Part shown: one piece after another, positions 8,852-20,000 of the stretch
How the letters are laid out: each line of letters begins with the position of its first letter
How positions within the stretch are numbered: position 1 is the stretch's first letter
NCBI RefSeq assembly: GCF_965228705.1
Contig: NZ_OZ245832.1
Location: forward strand, 744,001 to 808,000
DNA from: Croceimicrobium sp965228705
GTDB taxonomy: Bacteria > Bacteroidota > Bacteroidia > Flavobacteriales > Schleiferiaceae
Direction: 5' to 3'
DNA length: 64,000 bases
The notes under the pieces: generated by a model
Database searches by the model: none
The model's input: the letters and a program-made list of their open reading frames with translations, nothing else
Told to the model about the DNA's origin: nothing
Made by a program: the position numbers and the translations under genes

Positions 8852-9792
8852 AGAATAGAATAACGGAATTGTTTGGCATCGAAATTCCCATCATTCAAGC
8901 GGGAATGATTTGGTGCAGTGGCTGGGAATTAGCCAGTGCGGTATCCAATTCCGGAGCTTTAGGAATTATAGGAGCCGGATCTATGTATCCGGATATTCTG
9001 AGAACGCATATTCAGAAATGTAAAGCAGCAGTAGGAGATAAGCCCTTCGCGGTGAATGTGCCTATGCTTTATCCTCAGATTGAAGAATTAATGGCCATAA
9101 TTGTTGAGGAGCAGGTACCCATAGTATTTACATCAGCAGGTAATCCTAAAACCTGGACCTCTCATTTAAAGGAGAAGGGCATTAAGGTGGTGCATGTAGT
9201 AAGCTCACTGAAATTTGCCTTAAAAGCTGAAGCAGCTGGCGTTGATGCGGTTGTTGCAGAGGGTTTTGAAGCCGGAGGACATAATGGTCGGGATGAAACG
9301 ACCAGCTTGGTTTTATGGCCCATGGTGAGTCGAGCTTTGCAAATTCCAATGATAGCAGCTGGTGGTATTGCTAGTGGTCAGCAAATATTAGCTGCCTTTG
9401 CTTTAGGAGCCGAAGCGGTGCAAATTGGTTCTCGATTTGTAGCCAGCGAAGAAAGTTCAGCGCATCAGGCTTTTAAGCAGGCCGTAATTAATGCCGGTGA
9501 AGGAGATACCATGCTTACCTTAAAGGAACTGGCGCCTGTTCGTTTGATTAAAAACGAATTTTTTCAACAGGTTCAAAAGGCCTATATCAAAGGAACAACT
9601 AAAGAGGAGCTTCAACAAATCTTGGGAAGAGCTCGTGCAAAAAGAGGGATGTTCGAAGGCGATTTAATTGAGGGAGAGCTTGAAATAGGCCAGGTTAGTG
9701 GCATGATTAACAACTTAAAGCCGGCACAAGAAATTGTGAAAGAACTCTGGCAAGAATTCGAAAATCAAAAGCAAGCACTTCAAGAAATCTGA
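8848..9792 (+). CDS. Nitronate monooxygenase / enoyl reductase-like FMN enzyme
   Basis: A 314-residue TIM-barrel flavoprotein of the 2-nitropropane dioxygenase family. Diagnostic features are the N-terminal PIIQAGMIW, the SNSGALGIIGAGS glycine-rich stretch, GFEAGGHNGR (active-site His and FMN phosphate region), IAAGGIASGQQ and GAEAVQIGSRF. The family includes nitronate monooxygenases and FabK-type enoyl-ACP reductases, and the sequence does not separate these clearly. It overlaps the protease gene by 4 nt, so the two are translationally coupled, with no obvious functional link. Confidence 0.85.
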   Translation: MKNRITELFGIEIPIIQAGMIWCSGWELASAVSNSGALGIIGAGSMYPDILRTHIQKCKAAVGDKPFAVNVPMLYPQIEELMAIIVEEQVPIVFTSAGNPKTWTSHLKEKGIKVVHVVSSLKFALKAEAAGVDAVVAEGFEAGGHNGRDETTSLVLWPMVSRALQIPMIAAGGIASGQQILAAFALGAEAVQIGSRFVASEESSAHQAFKQAVINAGEGDTMLTLKELAPVRLIKNEFFQQVQKAYIKGTTKEELQQILGRARAKRGMFEGDLIEGELEIGQVSGMINNLKPAQEIVKELWQEFENQKQALQEI

Positions 9793-9843
9793 AGGTTCTA
9801 AATAGCAGAAACTAAGGTAAGTCAGGCATTTAATAAGTTATTC

Positions 9844-9874
9844 TTGCCAAGACATTCGTTATAGGATATATTTG
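9844..9874 (+). promoter_or_regulatory. Promoter of the first tandem surface-protein gene
   Basis: TTG at 9844-9846 and TATATTTG at 9867-9874, 20 nt apart, match the Bacteroidota -33/-7 pattern. The ATG is 16 nt downstream of the -7 element. Confidence 0.55.
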
Positions 9875-9890
9875 AAACAAATATTTTCGA

Positions 9891-12800
9891 ATGTCTAAGT
9901 TAAAATTGTGGTTTGTAGCCTTGTTGGCAACCGCATCATTTACCAGTCAAGCTTCGCATTTACTAGGTGGGGAGATCTACTGGGAATGTACACCCAGCGG
10001 ACAGTATATTTTCACCTTAACTCTATATAGAGATTGTACAGGTATTTCTATTCCTACAGGAACTCAAACCTTAACGGGACCAGCTACCATTTCTTGTACT
10101 TATATTCCCGCACTTTCTGGTGATGTGTCTCCTGACTGTCCCAATACTGCCTTGGACTTACAATGCTCATCCAGTGACGATGGTGCCATCGAGAAAGGGG
10201 TGTATCGTAGTTCCCCAGTAAGTCTGAATGGTATCCCACCTGCAGGGGGCTGGGAGTTTGCTTGGACTTCTTGTTGTCGTCCTTCCTTAGAGAACACCAA
10301 TGCCTCAGGCTATTACCTGCGTTCACGGATGTATCCTTATACTCCACCGGGTTCTAGTCAGCCCTTGAATACCAGCACCTGTTATGATAACAGTCCGGTA
10401 TTTGCTCAAGATGCTAATGCGGTAACCTGCCCTAACTTCTTGTTTGAGTTTAACCACCTTCCTTCGGATAAGGATATTGATAGCCTGGTTTTTGATTGGG
10501 GACATCCCTGGGATGCTGCTAATAGCAATATTAACTTCAATACAGGTTATTCTCATACCGCTCCTTTCCCTGATGGAAGTGAAGATCCTAATAACGGACC
10601 TAATACCCTGGATCCATCTTCAGGAGAGATTACCGCATTAGCCAATAGTCCTAATGATGGCTGGTATGCTTCCTGCGTAGTAATTAAGGAATACCGTTGT
10701 AATCAGCTGATTGGAGAGGTATACCGAGATGTACCTTTGTATTATCTGGATGCCACGGATTGTCCAACCAATCCGAGTACTCCCTCGGCGGAGATCGATA
10801 CAGCGATTTACCAAAATGTACAGCGTAGCGGTAATGTGTACCGCATTCGTACCTATCCTCAGGACACGGTTCAGTTTAGGGTAGTAGCGCGAGATTTAGA
10901 TCAGTTTGCCAATGGTTCTTTCCAGCAGATTTGTATGAAAGCGGGTGGACTGCAATTGAACAGTAATAACTATGCCTCAAGCTCTGGCTGTAATGGAGCT
11001 GCACCTTGTGCGACTTTAACTTCCTTCAACTCTACTGGAACCTATTGTAGCGTAATCCAAAACACGGTTGAGTTCTTCTGGGTACCAGATTGCGTACACC
11101 TGAACTTTGGTGGTTGTGGAACGGCATCGAATACCTATTTCTTTACCGTTCGGATGGAGGATGATGGTTGTGCCGCGCCTAAAGTAGGTCTGGCAACGAT
11201 CATTGTAGAAGTTATTGCGGGTGATCCCACTCCTCCAGGACTTAGTTGTACGGATGTTCAGCAAGATGGCTCGATCCGCTTGGGCTGGAGTCAGCCGGAA
11301 CTGGATAGCGTTTTAGAGTTTAACTACTATCGTATTTATGGATCCTCCTCAGCAGGAGGTCCCTGGACAGTGGTAGATAGTATTCCTCACTATGATACAT
11401 TGAGTACCATTGTACCTTCTCAGGGCAATGTAAGTTACTTCTATATGGAGATGAGTACGGGTCCATGTGACTTTATCTCCTTACCGAGTCAGGTAGTATC
11501 AACGATGACGATGACCATGACGGCCATTCCTCCGAATAGTCCTGAGATCGCTCAACTGAGTTGGACGCCTTTAAACGGAACGGGCTTAAATCCGATTCGT
11601 GGTAATATCTACGAAGTATGGGTAGAAGCCCCGGAAGGCAGCGGTAACTGGCAAAAGATCGGGGAGACCACCAATACCAGCTTTACTGATACAGTAAGTG
11701 TGTGTGATATGTTGGTGTCTTATCAGGTACGAGTACCGGATACGGTAGTCGGCTGTTATTCCGGCTCTACTCAAGATACCGGTCGCTTCCAGGATCGTAC
11801 GAATGTGTCGAATGTTAGCCTGGGTCGGGTATTGGTAAATCAGAATAACAAAGCGATGGTAGAGTTTGAGTCTACCCAGTTTGAAGATATCGTAGAGTTT
11901 TATTTATTCTATAATGATCCGCAAAATGGCTGGGTGATTGTAGATACGATCGATGCAGGAACAGCGATGCCTTATGAATGGGCAGACTCGGATGCGGGTA
12001 GTCATTCAGAGCAGTTTAAGATCGTATCGGTAGACAGCTGCGGGAATCAGAGTGATGATTTAGCAGTAAGTCCCTACAATACGATTTACTTGCGCAATTA
12101 TCTAAACAAATGTGAGGGCTATTCCCGCATTAGCTGGAATGCCTACAAAGAGTTCCCCAATGGGGTACATGAATACCGAGTATGGGTACAGATTACCGAG
12201 CCTGATGGCACCGTAATTCCTCCGACGATCTTATTCACAGCCAGTCCAACGGATACGAGCTTCCGTCAGAATGTGATTAAGAAGGATTATGAGTATTGCT
12301 ATGTGATAGAAGCTCGAGATACGATCGCGAACTTAAGCTCTACTTCGAATACGGTATGTGTAGAGGCGGCAGTGCCTCAACAATCGGAGCAGTTGTACAT
12401 CGCGAAGGTGACTAATGATCCGAGTCGTAACTCCTTAGACATTAGTATTTATATTGATGGTCAGGCGGATGTGCGCAGCTTCCAGATCCAAAGAGCACCC
12501 GAGTACTATGGTCCTTATCGTACGATAGCTACAGTAGGTAAGCCAACCGCACCTCCTTATATCATCTCTTTCCAGGACTTTGGTGTAGAGCCATCTAAGT
12601 TTAATTACTTCTACCGTGTAACGGCTACGGATAGTTGTGGTGGCTATGATACCATTAGTAATATCAGCTCCAATATGAAGCTGGATGTAAGAGCCGCTGA
12701 AGATGTAACCAATCGATTACGCTGGAATGCTTACTTCGGCTGGGGTGGCTATGTAGAGCGTTACGAGATATACCGCCGTCCAGCAGATGGCTTTAACTGG

Positions 12801-13292
12801 GAAAAGGTAGGCGAGAACATCACTATCAATGGTCGTCAGGATACCACCTGGATCGATTACGAGATTGCCGATTTAGTGAAGGCCGATCCAACAGCAGGGG
12901 AGTACTGCTATTATGTAAAAGCCATTGAAGGCGGTAATCCTCAGGGTATTGTCGACAATCAGGGGAACCCGATGACCGCGATATCCAATCAGTCCTGTGC
13001 TCAACAAGAGGCGAAGGTTTACTTAGCCACGGCTTTCCGTCCGGGAAGCTCGATAGGAGAGAACCAGACTTATGGTCCATCCATGCGTTTGAATGAGGTA
13101 GAGAACTACCACTTCTATATCATGAACCGTTGGGGTAAGAAGGTATTTGAGACCAATAATCCAGAGGAAAGATGGGATGGAAGTTATGAAGGAAATGATG
13201 CTCCCCAAGGTGTATATATCTACTATATTAAGTTCCAAACCCCTGGTGGGTCGGAACAAGAAGAACGCGGTAATTTAACACTGGTTCGATAG
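9891..13292 (+). CDS. Large surface protein with T9SS type-B (gliding-motility-type) C-terminal domain, tandem copy 1
   Basis: A 1,133-residue protein: signal peptide (1-21), a Cys-rich N-terminal region beginning SHLLGGEIYWEC (22-450), several fibronectin-III-like beta-sandwich segments (about 455-1045) and a type-B T9SS sorting domain (1048-1133: AFRPGS, then FYIMNRWGKKVFE, RWDGSYEG and APQGVYIYYIKF). This tail is the one annotated 'gliding motility-associated C-terminal domain' and directs export and cell-surface attachment or release. The N-terminal module is widespread in Bacteroidota surface proteins; its ligand is unknown. Two paralogues follow in tandem, and the 3' half is identical in DNA to copy 2. 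Confidence 0.88.
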   Translation: MSKLKLWFVALLATASFTSQASHLLGGEIYWECTPSGQYIFTLTLYRDCTGISIPTGTQTLTGPATISCTYIPALSGDVSPDCPNTALDLQCSSSDDGAIEKGVYRSSPVSLNGIPPAGGWEFAWTSCCRPSLENTNASGYYLRSRMYPYTPPGSSQPLNTSTCYDNSPVFAQDANAVTCPNFLFEFNHLPSDKDIDSLVFDWGHPWDAANSNINFNTGYSHTAPFPDGSEDPNNGPNTLDPSSGEITALANSPNDGWYASCVVIKEYRCNQLIGEVYRDVPLYYLDATDCPTNPSTPSAEIDTAIYQNVQRSGNVYRIRTYPQDTVQFRVVARDLDQFANGSFQQICMKAGGLQLNSNNYASSSGCNGAAPCATLTSFNSTGTYCSVIQNTVEFFWVPDCVHLNFGGCGTASNTYFFTVRMEDDGCAAPKVGLATIIVEVIAGDPTPPGLSCTDVQQDGSIRLGWSQPELDSVLEFNYYRIYGSSSAGGPWTVVDSIPHYDTLSTIVPSQGNVSYFYMEMSTGPCDFISLPSQVVSTMTMTMTAIPPNSPEIAQLSWTPLNGTGLNPIRGNIYEVWVEAPEGSGNWQKIGETTNTSFTDTVSVCDMLVSYQVRVPDTVVGCYSGSTQDTGRFQDRTNVSNVSLGRVLVNQNNKAMVEFESTQFEDIVEFYLFYNDPQNGWVIVDTIDAGTAMPYEWADSDAGSHSEQFKIVSVDSCGNQSDDLAVSPYNTIYLRNYLNKCEGYSRISWNAYKEFPNGVHEYRVWVQITEPDGTVIPPTILFTASPTDTSFRQNVIKKDYEYCYVIEARDTIANLSSTSNTVCVEAAVPQQSEQLYIAKVTNDPSRNSLDISIYIDGQADVRSFQIQRAPEYYGPYRTIATVGKPTAPPYIISFQDFGVEPSKFNYFYRVTATDSCGGYDTISNISSNMKLDVRAAEDVTNRLRWNAYFGWGGYVERYEIYRRPADGFNWEKVGENITINGRQDTTWIDYEIADLVKADPTAGEYCYYVKAIEGGNPQGIVDNQGNPMTAISNQSCAQQEAKVYLATAFRPGSSIGENQTYGPSMRLNEVENYHFYIMNRWGKKVFETNNPEERWDGSYEGNDAPQGVYIYYIKFQTPGGSEQEERGNLTLVR
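11439..13120 (+). repeat. 1,682-bp tract identical to 15013-16694
   Basis: By base-by-base reading, this part of surface-protein copy 1 matches copy 2 at a constant offset of 3,574 nt without a difference, including third codon positions. It is bounded by mismatches at 11438 (C against T) and 13121 (C against T). Outside it the two genes differ at scattered silent and replacement sites. Confidence 0.85.
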
Positions 13293-13310
13293 TTCAATAA
13301 GAAATTGAAA

Positions 13311-13348
13311 CAAGAAGGCTTCCAATTTTGGGAGCCTTTCTTGTTTTT
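13311..13348 (+). terminator. Rho-independent terminator after copy 1
   Basis: CAAGAAGGCTTCC and GGGAGCCTTTCTTG form a stem with one bulge, followed by TTTTTA. Confidence 0.75.
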
Positions 13349-13452
13349 AGCGAATATGTCAGTTTATGTGCTTTAGTTTTTTGGAAGGCAACCTTTACTA
13401 ATCCATCCTTCCACGTTAAATATTTGTAGGCTATTTTCGGAGGAAATTTTTC

Positions 13453-16400
13453 ATGGGCATGAACTGGATCAAATCTATCCTCCTTACTGCAGTTGCATTA
13501 TTGTTTGCAGGCAACTTACAAGCTTCGCATTTACTAGGTGGGGAGATCTACTGGGAATGTACGCCCAGTGGACAGTATATCTTTACCCTAACCTTGTATC
13601 GGGATTGTACCGGAGCACCTATCCCAACTGGTACTCAGTTTATTAGTGGCCCCGCTGGAAATATTGGTTGTACCTATATTCCCGCACTTTCGGGTGATGT
13701 GTCTCCTGACTGTCCCAATACTGCCTTGGACTTACAATGCTCATCCGGTGATGATGGTGCCATTGAGAAAGGGGTGTATCGTAGTTCCCCTGTAAGTTTG
13801 GCTGGTATTCCACCTGCCGGGGGCTGGGAGTTTAGCTGGACCTTATGTTGTCGTCCTTCCTTAGAGAACACCAATGCCAGTCAGTATTACTTACGTTCAC
13901 GGATGTATCCTTATACTCCTCCGGGTTCTAGCCAGCCCTTGAATACCAGCACTTGTTACGATAACAGTCCGGTATTTGCTCAAGATGCTAATGCAGTAAC
14001 CTGTCCTAACTTCTTGTTTGAGTTTAACCATCTTCCTTCGGATAAGGATATTGATAGTCTGGTTTTTGATTGGGGTACACCTCAAACTGGCGCAAACCAA
14101 AATATTGCATTTGATCCTGGTTATTCATCTACCGCTCCTTTCCCTGATGGAAGTGAAGATCCTAATAATGGACCTAATACCCTGGATCCATCTTCTGGAG
14201 AGATCACTGCATTGGCTAATAACCCTTCAGAAGGCTGGTATGCTTCCTGTGTAGTAATTAAAGAATACCGTTGTAATCAGCTGATTGGAGAGGTATACCG
14301 AGATGTACCTTTGTATTATCTGGATGCCACGGATTGTCCAACCAATCCGAGTACTCCCTCGGCGGAGATCGATACAGCGATTTACCAAAATGTACAGCGT
14401 AGCGGTAATGTGTACCGCATTCGTACCTATCCTCAGGACACGGTTCAGTTTAGGGTAGTAGCGCGAGATTTAGACCAGTTTGCCAATGGTTCTTTCCAGC
14501 AAATTTGTATGAAAGCGGGTGGACTGCAATTGAACAGTAATAACTATGCCTCAAGCTCTGGCTGTAATGGAGCTGCACCTTGTGCGACTTTAACTTCCTT
14601 CAACTCTACTGGAACCTATTGTAGCGTAATCCAAAACACGGTTGAGTTCTTCTGGGTACCAGATTGCGTACACCTGAACTTTGGTGGTTGTGGAACGGCA
14701 TCGAATACTTATTTCTTCACTGTTCGGATGGAGGATGATGGTTGTGCCGCGCCTAAAGTAGGTCTGGCAACGATTATTGTAGAAGTAATTGCGGGTGATC
14801 CCACTCCTCCAGGACTTAGTTGTACGGATGTTCAGCAAGATGGCTCGATCCGCTTGGGCTGGAGTCAGCCGGAACTGGATAGCGTTTTAGAGTTTAATTA
14901 CTATCGTATTTATGGATCCTCCTCTCCTGGAGGCCCCTGGACAGTGGTAGATAGTATTCCTCACTATGATACCTTGAGCACCGTCGTTGCGTCTCAAGGG
15001 AATGTGAGCTATTTCTATATGGAGATGAGTACGGGTCCATGTGACTTTATCTCCTTACCGAGTCAGGTAGTATCAACGATGACGATGACCATGACGGCCA
15101 TTCCTCCGAATAGTCCTGAGATCGCTCAACTGAGTTGGACGCCTTTAAACGGAACGGGCTTAAATCCGATTCGTGGTAATATCTACGAAGTATGGGTAGA
15201 AGCCCCGGAAGGCAGCGGTAACTGGCAAAAGATCGGGGAGACCACCAATACCAGCTTTACTGATACAGTAAGTGTGTGTGATATGTTGGTGTCTTATCAG
15301 GTACGAGTACCGGATACGGTAGTCGGCTGTTATTCCGGCTCTACTCAAGATACCGGTCGCTTCCAGGATCGTACGAATGTGTCGAATGTTAGCCTGGGTC
15401 GGGTATTGGTAAATCAGAATAACAAAGCGATGGTAGAGTTTGAGTCTACCCAGTTTGAAGATATCGTAGAGTTTTATTTATTCTATAATGATCCGCAAAA
15501 TGGCTGGGTGATTGTAGATACGATCGATGCAGGAACAGCGATGCCTTATGAATGGGCAGACTCGGATGCGGGTAGTCATTCAGAGCAGTTTAAGATCGTA
15601 TCGGTAGACAGCTGCGGGAATCAGAGTGATGATTTAGCAGTAAGTCCCTACAATACGATTTACTTGCGCAATTATCTAAACAAATGTGAGGGCTATTCCC
15701 GCATTAGCTGGAATGCCTACAAAGAGTTCCCCAATGGGGTACATGAATACCGAGTATGGGTACAGATTACCGAGCCTGATGGCACCGTAATTCCTCCGAC
15801 GATCTTATTCACAGCCAGTCCAACGGATACGAGCTTCCGTCAGAATGTGATTAAGAAGGATTATGAGTATTGCTATGTGATAGAAGCTCGAGATACGATC
15901 GCGAACTTAAGCTCTACTTCGAATACGGTATGTGTAGAGGCGGCAGTGCCTCAACAATCGGAGCAGTTGTACATCGCGAAGGTGACTAATGATCCGAGTC
16001 GTAACTCCTTAGACATTAGTATTTATATTGATGGTCAGGCGGATGTGCGCAGCTTCCAGATCCAAAGAGCACCCGAGTACTATGGTCCTTATCGTACGAT
16101 AGCTACAGTAGGTAAGCCAACCGCACCTCCTTATATCATCTCTTTCCAGGACTTTGGTGTAGAGCCATCTAAGTTTAATTACTTCTACCGTGTAACGGCT
16201 ACGGATAGTTGTGGTGGCTATGATACCATTAGTAATATCAGCTCCAATATGAAGCTGGATGTAAGAGCCGCTGAAGATGTAACCAATCGATTACGCTGGA
16301 ATGCTTACTTCGGCTGGGGTGGCTATGTAGAGCGTTACGAGATATACCGCCGTCCAGCAGATGGCTTTAACTGGGAAAAGGTAGGCGAGAACATCACTAT

Positions 16401-16866
16401 CAATGGTCGTCAGGATACCACCTGGATCGATTACGAGATTGCCGATTTAGTGAAGGCCGATCCAACAGCAGGGGAGTACTGCTATTATGTAAAAGCCATT
16501 GAAGGCGGTAATCCTCAGGGTATTGTCGACAATCAGGGGAACCCGATGACCGCGATATCCAATCAGTCCTGTGCTCAACAAGAGGCGAAGGTTTACTTAG
16601 CCACGGCTTTCCGTCCGGGAAGCTCGATAGGAGAGAACCAGACTTATGGTCCATCCATGCGTTTGAATGAGGTAGAGAACTACCACTTCTATATTATGAA
16701 CCGTTGGGGTAAGAAGGTATTTGAGACCAATAATCCTGAGGAAAGATGGGATGGAAGTTATGAAGGAAATGATGCTCCCCAGGGTGTATATATCTACTAT
16801 ATTAAGTTCCAAACCCCTGGTGGATCGGAACAAGAAGAACGCGGTAATTTAACACTGGTTCGATAA
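13453..16866 (+). CDS. Large surface protein with T9SS type-B C-terminal domain, tandem copy 2
   Basis: A 1,137-residue paralogue of copy 1 with the same layout: signal peptide (1-25), Cys-rich SHLLGGEIYWEC module, fibronectin-III-like region and type-B T9SS tail (from about 1052). The N-terminal 260 residues differ from copy 1 at scattered positions (for example GTPQTGANQNIAFDPG against GHPWDAANSNINFNTG), whereas residues from about 520 onward are almost identical in protein and DNA. A purine-rich GGAGG lies 9 nt before the ATG, unusual for this genome. A second ATG two codons in is equally possible as the start. It has its own terminator. Confidence 0.88.
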   Translation: MGMNWIKSILLTAVALLFAGNLQASHLLGGEIYWECTPSGQYIFTLTLYRDCTGAPIPTGTQFISGPAGNIGCTYIPALSGDVSPDCPNTALDLQCSSGDDGAIEKGVYRSSPVSLAGIPPAGGWEFSWTLCCRPSLENTNASQYYLRSRMYPYTPPGSSQPLNTSTCYDNSPVFAQDANAVTCPNFLFEFNHLPSDKDIDSLVFDWGTPQTGANQNIAFDPGYSSTAPFPDGSEDPNNGPNTLDPSSGEITALANNPSEGWYASCVVIKEYRCNQLIGEVYRDVPLYYLDATDCPTNPSTPSAEIDTAIYQNVQRSGNVYRIRTYPQDTVQFRVVARDLDQFANGSFQQICMKAGGLQLNSNNYASSSGCNGAAPCATLTSFNSTGTYCSVIQNTVEFFWVPDCVHLNFGGCGTASNTYFFTVRMEDDGCAAPKVGLATIIVEVIAGDPTPPGLSCTDVQQDGSIRLGWSQPELDSVLEFNYYRIYGSSSPGGPWTVVDSIPHYDTLSTVVASQGNVSYFYMEMSTGPCDFISLPSQVVSTMTMTMTAIPPNSPEIAQLSWTPLNGTGLNPIRGNIYEVWVEAPEGSGNWQKIGETTNTSFTDTVSVCDMLVSYQVRVPDTVVGCYSGSTQDTGRFQDRTNVSNVSLGRVLVNQNNKAMVEFESTQFEDIVEFYLFYNDPQNGWVIVDTIDAGTAMPYEWADSDAGSHSEQFKIVSVDSCGNQSDDLAVSPYNTIYLRNYLNKCEGYSRISWNAYKEFPNGVHEYRVWVQITEPDGTVIPPTILFTASPTDTSFRQNVIKKDYEYCYVIEARDTIANLSSTSNTVCVEAAVPQQSEQLYIAKVTNDPSRNSLDISIYIDGQADVRSFQIQRAPEYYGPYRTIATVGKPTAPPYIISFQDFGVEPSKFNYFYRVTATDSCGGYDTISNISSNMKLDVRAAEDVTNRLRWNAYFGWGGYVERYEIYRRPADGFNWEKVGENITINGRQDTTWIDYEIADLVKADPTAGEYCYYVKAIEGGNPQGIVDNQGNPMTAISNQSCAQQEAKVYLATAFRPGSSIGENQTYGPSMRLNEVENYHFYIMNRWGKKVFETNNPEERWDGSYEGNDAPQGVYIYYIKFQTPGGSEQEERGNLTLVR
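15013..16694 (+). repeat. Second copy of the 1,682-bp identical tract
   Basis: Counterpart of 11439-13120 in surface-protein copy 2. Its lack of any observed silent differences contrasts with flanking coding sequence and indicates a recent duplication or gene-conversion event. Confidence 0.85.
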
Positions 16867-16893
16867 TATTTATTTAGTGCGAATAAATACTGA

Positions 16894-16925
16894 AATGGCT
16901 CGCCTTTGTGCGGGCTTTTTCTTTT
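16894..16925 (+). terminator. Rho-independent terminator after copy 2
   Basis: Stem GGCTCGC / GCGGGC with loop CTTTGT, followed by a T-rich run (TTTTTCTTTTT). Confidence 0.7.
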
Positions 16926-17036
16926 TGGTAAAGCAGTGTAAAGGGATGGCCTTTAACAATTTCAAAAGGGGGCTACACTCATTGCCCCTATGAATATATA
17001 TATAAGGCCTCTACTTTTAAGGAAAATTAATTCCCT

Positions 17037-20000
17037 ATGAAACACCTGAAGCTAAGCCTAATTTTATTTCTAACTTTATTAATAAGTCCGCTTTCAGCGT
17101 CTCATTATTTAGGGGGAGAAATATATTGGGAATGTACCCCTGGCAGTCAGTATATCTTTACCCTAACCTTGTATCGGGATTGCACAGGGTCTCCTATTAC
17201 AACAGGGCCTAAAACCATCGCAGGTCCTATAAATATCAACTGTAATTATGTAGCCAGTTTATCGGGTGATGTATCACCGCAATGCCCGAATTCAGCATTA
17301 GATCTAAATTGTGCCGATGGTGACCCGGGATCGATTGAAAAATTTGTGTTTCGCAGTAATCCAGTTTCTTTAAACGGCGTGCCACCGGCTGCGGGTTGGG
17401 AATTTAGCTGGACCGGCTTTGCACGTCCAACTCTGCAAAATGCGGGCGGTAATACCGGTTATTATTTGCGTTCAAAAATGTTTCCTTATACAGATCCAAA
17501 TTTGGGGACTTTAAATACTAGTACCTGTTATGATAATAGTCCTGTATTTGCCCAGGATGCCAATGCGGTAACTTGCCCTAACTTCTTGTTTGAGTTTAAC
17601 CACCTTCCTTCGGATAAGGATATTGATAGCCTGGTTTTTGATTGGGCTATGCCTAAATTGGGTGCGAACCAAAATATTGCATTTAATAATGGCTATGGTT
17701 CCACAGCTCCCTTTCCAGATGTAAGTGAAGATCCCAATAATGGCCCCAATACTTTAGATCGTTTTTCTGGGGAGATTACCACTTTGGCAAATAATCCCAA
17801 TGAAGGTTGGTACGCCTCATGTGTGGTTATTCGAGAGTATCGTTGTAACCAATTGATTGGTGAAGTATATCGCGATGTTCCGGTATATTATCTCGATGAT
17901 GGAGATTGCCCTACTAATCCCAGTACTCCCTCCGCGGAGATAGATACCGCGCTTTACCCCAATGTTAGTCGTAGTGGTAACATTTATCGAATTCGCACTT
18001 ACCCTAAGGATACCGTTCAGTTTAGGGTAGTTGCTCGGGATTTAGACCAGTTTGGAAATGGCTCTTTCCAACAAATCTGTATGAAAGCAGGTGGACTGCA
18101 ATTGAACAGTAATAATTACGCCTCAAATACCGGTTGTAATGGTGCTGCGCCTTGTGCTACTTTAACTTCTTTCAATTCAACGGGAACCTATTGTAGTGTA
18201 ATCCAAAACACGGTTGAGTTCTTCTGGGTACCGGATTGTGTGCACCTGAACTTTGGTGGTTGTGGAACGGCATCGAATACCTATTTCTTTACCGTTCGGA
18301 TGGAGGATGATGGCTGTGCGGCCCCTAAAGTAGGGCTGGCGACTATTATTGTCGATGTAATTGCAGGAGATCCTACACCGCCAGATTTAAGTTGCTCCGA
18401 TGTGCAAGTGGATGGCTCAATCAAACTAAGTTGGAAACAACCAGAATTGGATAGCGTACTTGAATTTAACTATTACCGTATTTACGGAGCATCATCACCC
18501 GGGGGGCCATTTACGGTGGTAGATAGTATACCGCATTTTGATACCCTCACTACCATTGTTCCTTCACAAGGGAATAATAGCTACTTCTTCATGGAAATGA
18601 GTACGGGTCCTTGTGACTTCATCTCTAAACCCAGTGATATTATTAGTCCAATGGAATTAACCTTAACGCCAATTCCCCCTAACAGTCCGGAATACGCTCA
18701 ATTGAACTGGACAGCACATAATGGCAGTGGCTTAAATCCCTTACGAGGAAATATCTATCAAATTTGGAAGGAAGCCCCTGCAGGAAGCGGTGATTGGATC
18801 AAAGTAGACTCCACCACCAGTCTTGATTATATCGATACGGTTAGTGTCTGCGATATGCTGGTTAACTATCAAATTAGAGTACCAGATACCGTTGTTGATT
18901 GCTATTCAGGCTCTAGCCAGGATACCGGGCGCTTCCAGGATTTAACCAATGTGGAGGATGTGGAATTAGCACGCGTGTATGTTAATGAGGATAATAAAGC
19001 AGCGGTAGAGTTCGATTCAGACTCCATAAAGGATATCGTAGAGTTCTATTTGCTTTTTAATGATCCTTTAAATGGATGGGTAATCGTGGATACCATACCG
19101 GCTGATGAACCAATGCCTTATGTTTGGGATGGCTCAGCAGCTGATACCCGCTCGGAGCAGTTCAAAATACTATCGGTGGATAGTTGTGAAAATGCCAGCG
19201 ATGATTTAGCGGTGAGTACCTTCAATACCGTTTATGCCCGTAATTATCTGAATAAATGTGAGGGTTATTCTCGCATTAGCTGGAATGCCTATAAAGAGTT
19301 CCCTAATGGGGTGCATGAATATCGGGTTTGGGTTCAAATTACGGAGGACGATGGTACCCAATTACCCCCAAGCATTTATTTCACAGCCAGTCCAATGGAT
19401 ACCAGTTTCCGTCAGAATGAGCTGAAGAAAGACTATATCTACTGTTATGTGATTGAAGCGCGTGATACTATTGCCGATTTAAGTTCAACTTCAAATTCGG
19501 TTTGCGTAGAAGCCGCGGTTCCACAACAATCTGAGCAATTGTATATTTCTAAAGTAACCAATGACTTTAGTCGCAATGCCCTGGATGTGAGTGTATATGT
19601 CGACGGAGATGCCGATGTGCGTAGTTTCCAGGTTCAAAGAGCACCACAGTTCTATGGGCCTTATGAAACCATTGCCACCATGGGAAAACCTCAGGCTCCA
19701 CCTTATATCCTTTCATTTCAGGATTTTGGAGTGGAACCCAATGAATTCAACTATTATTATCGCTTAACCGCCATTGACAGCTGTGGCGGATATGATACCA
19801 TTAGCAATATCTCAACCAACCTTAAATTAAAAGTAACTGCAGCTGAGGATGTGACCAATCGTTTAAGTTGGAATACCTATATCGGTTGGGATGGTTATGT
19901 AGAACGTTATGAGATTTACCGTCGACCAGGAGATGGCTTCAACTGGAAGAAAGTTGGAGAGAACATCACTGTAGATGGTCGTGAAGATACCACTTGGATT

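Noticed and set aside
10084..10347. Long antisense open frames shared by the tandem surface genes (also near 11016, 12826, 13674, 14590 and 16400)
   Set aside because: They mirror the coding strand of real genes and recur only because the paralogues are nearly identical. No start signals or separate conservation.
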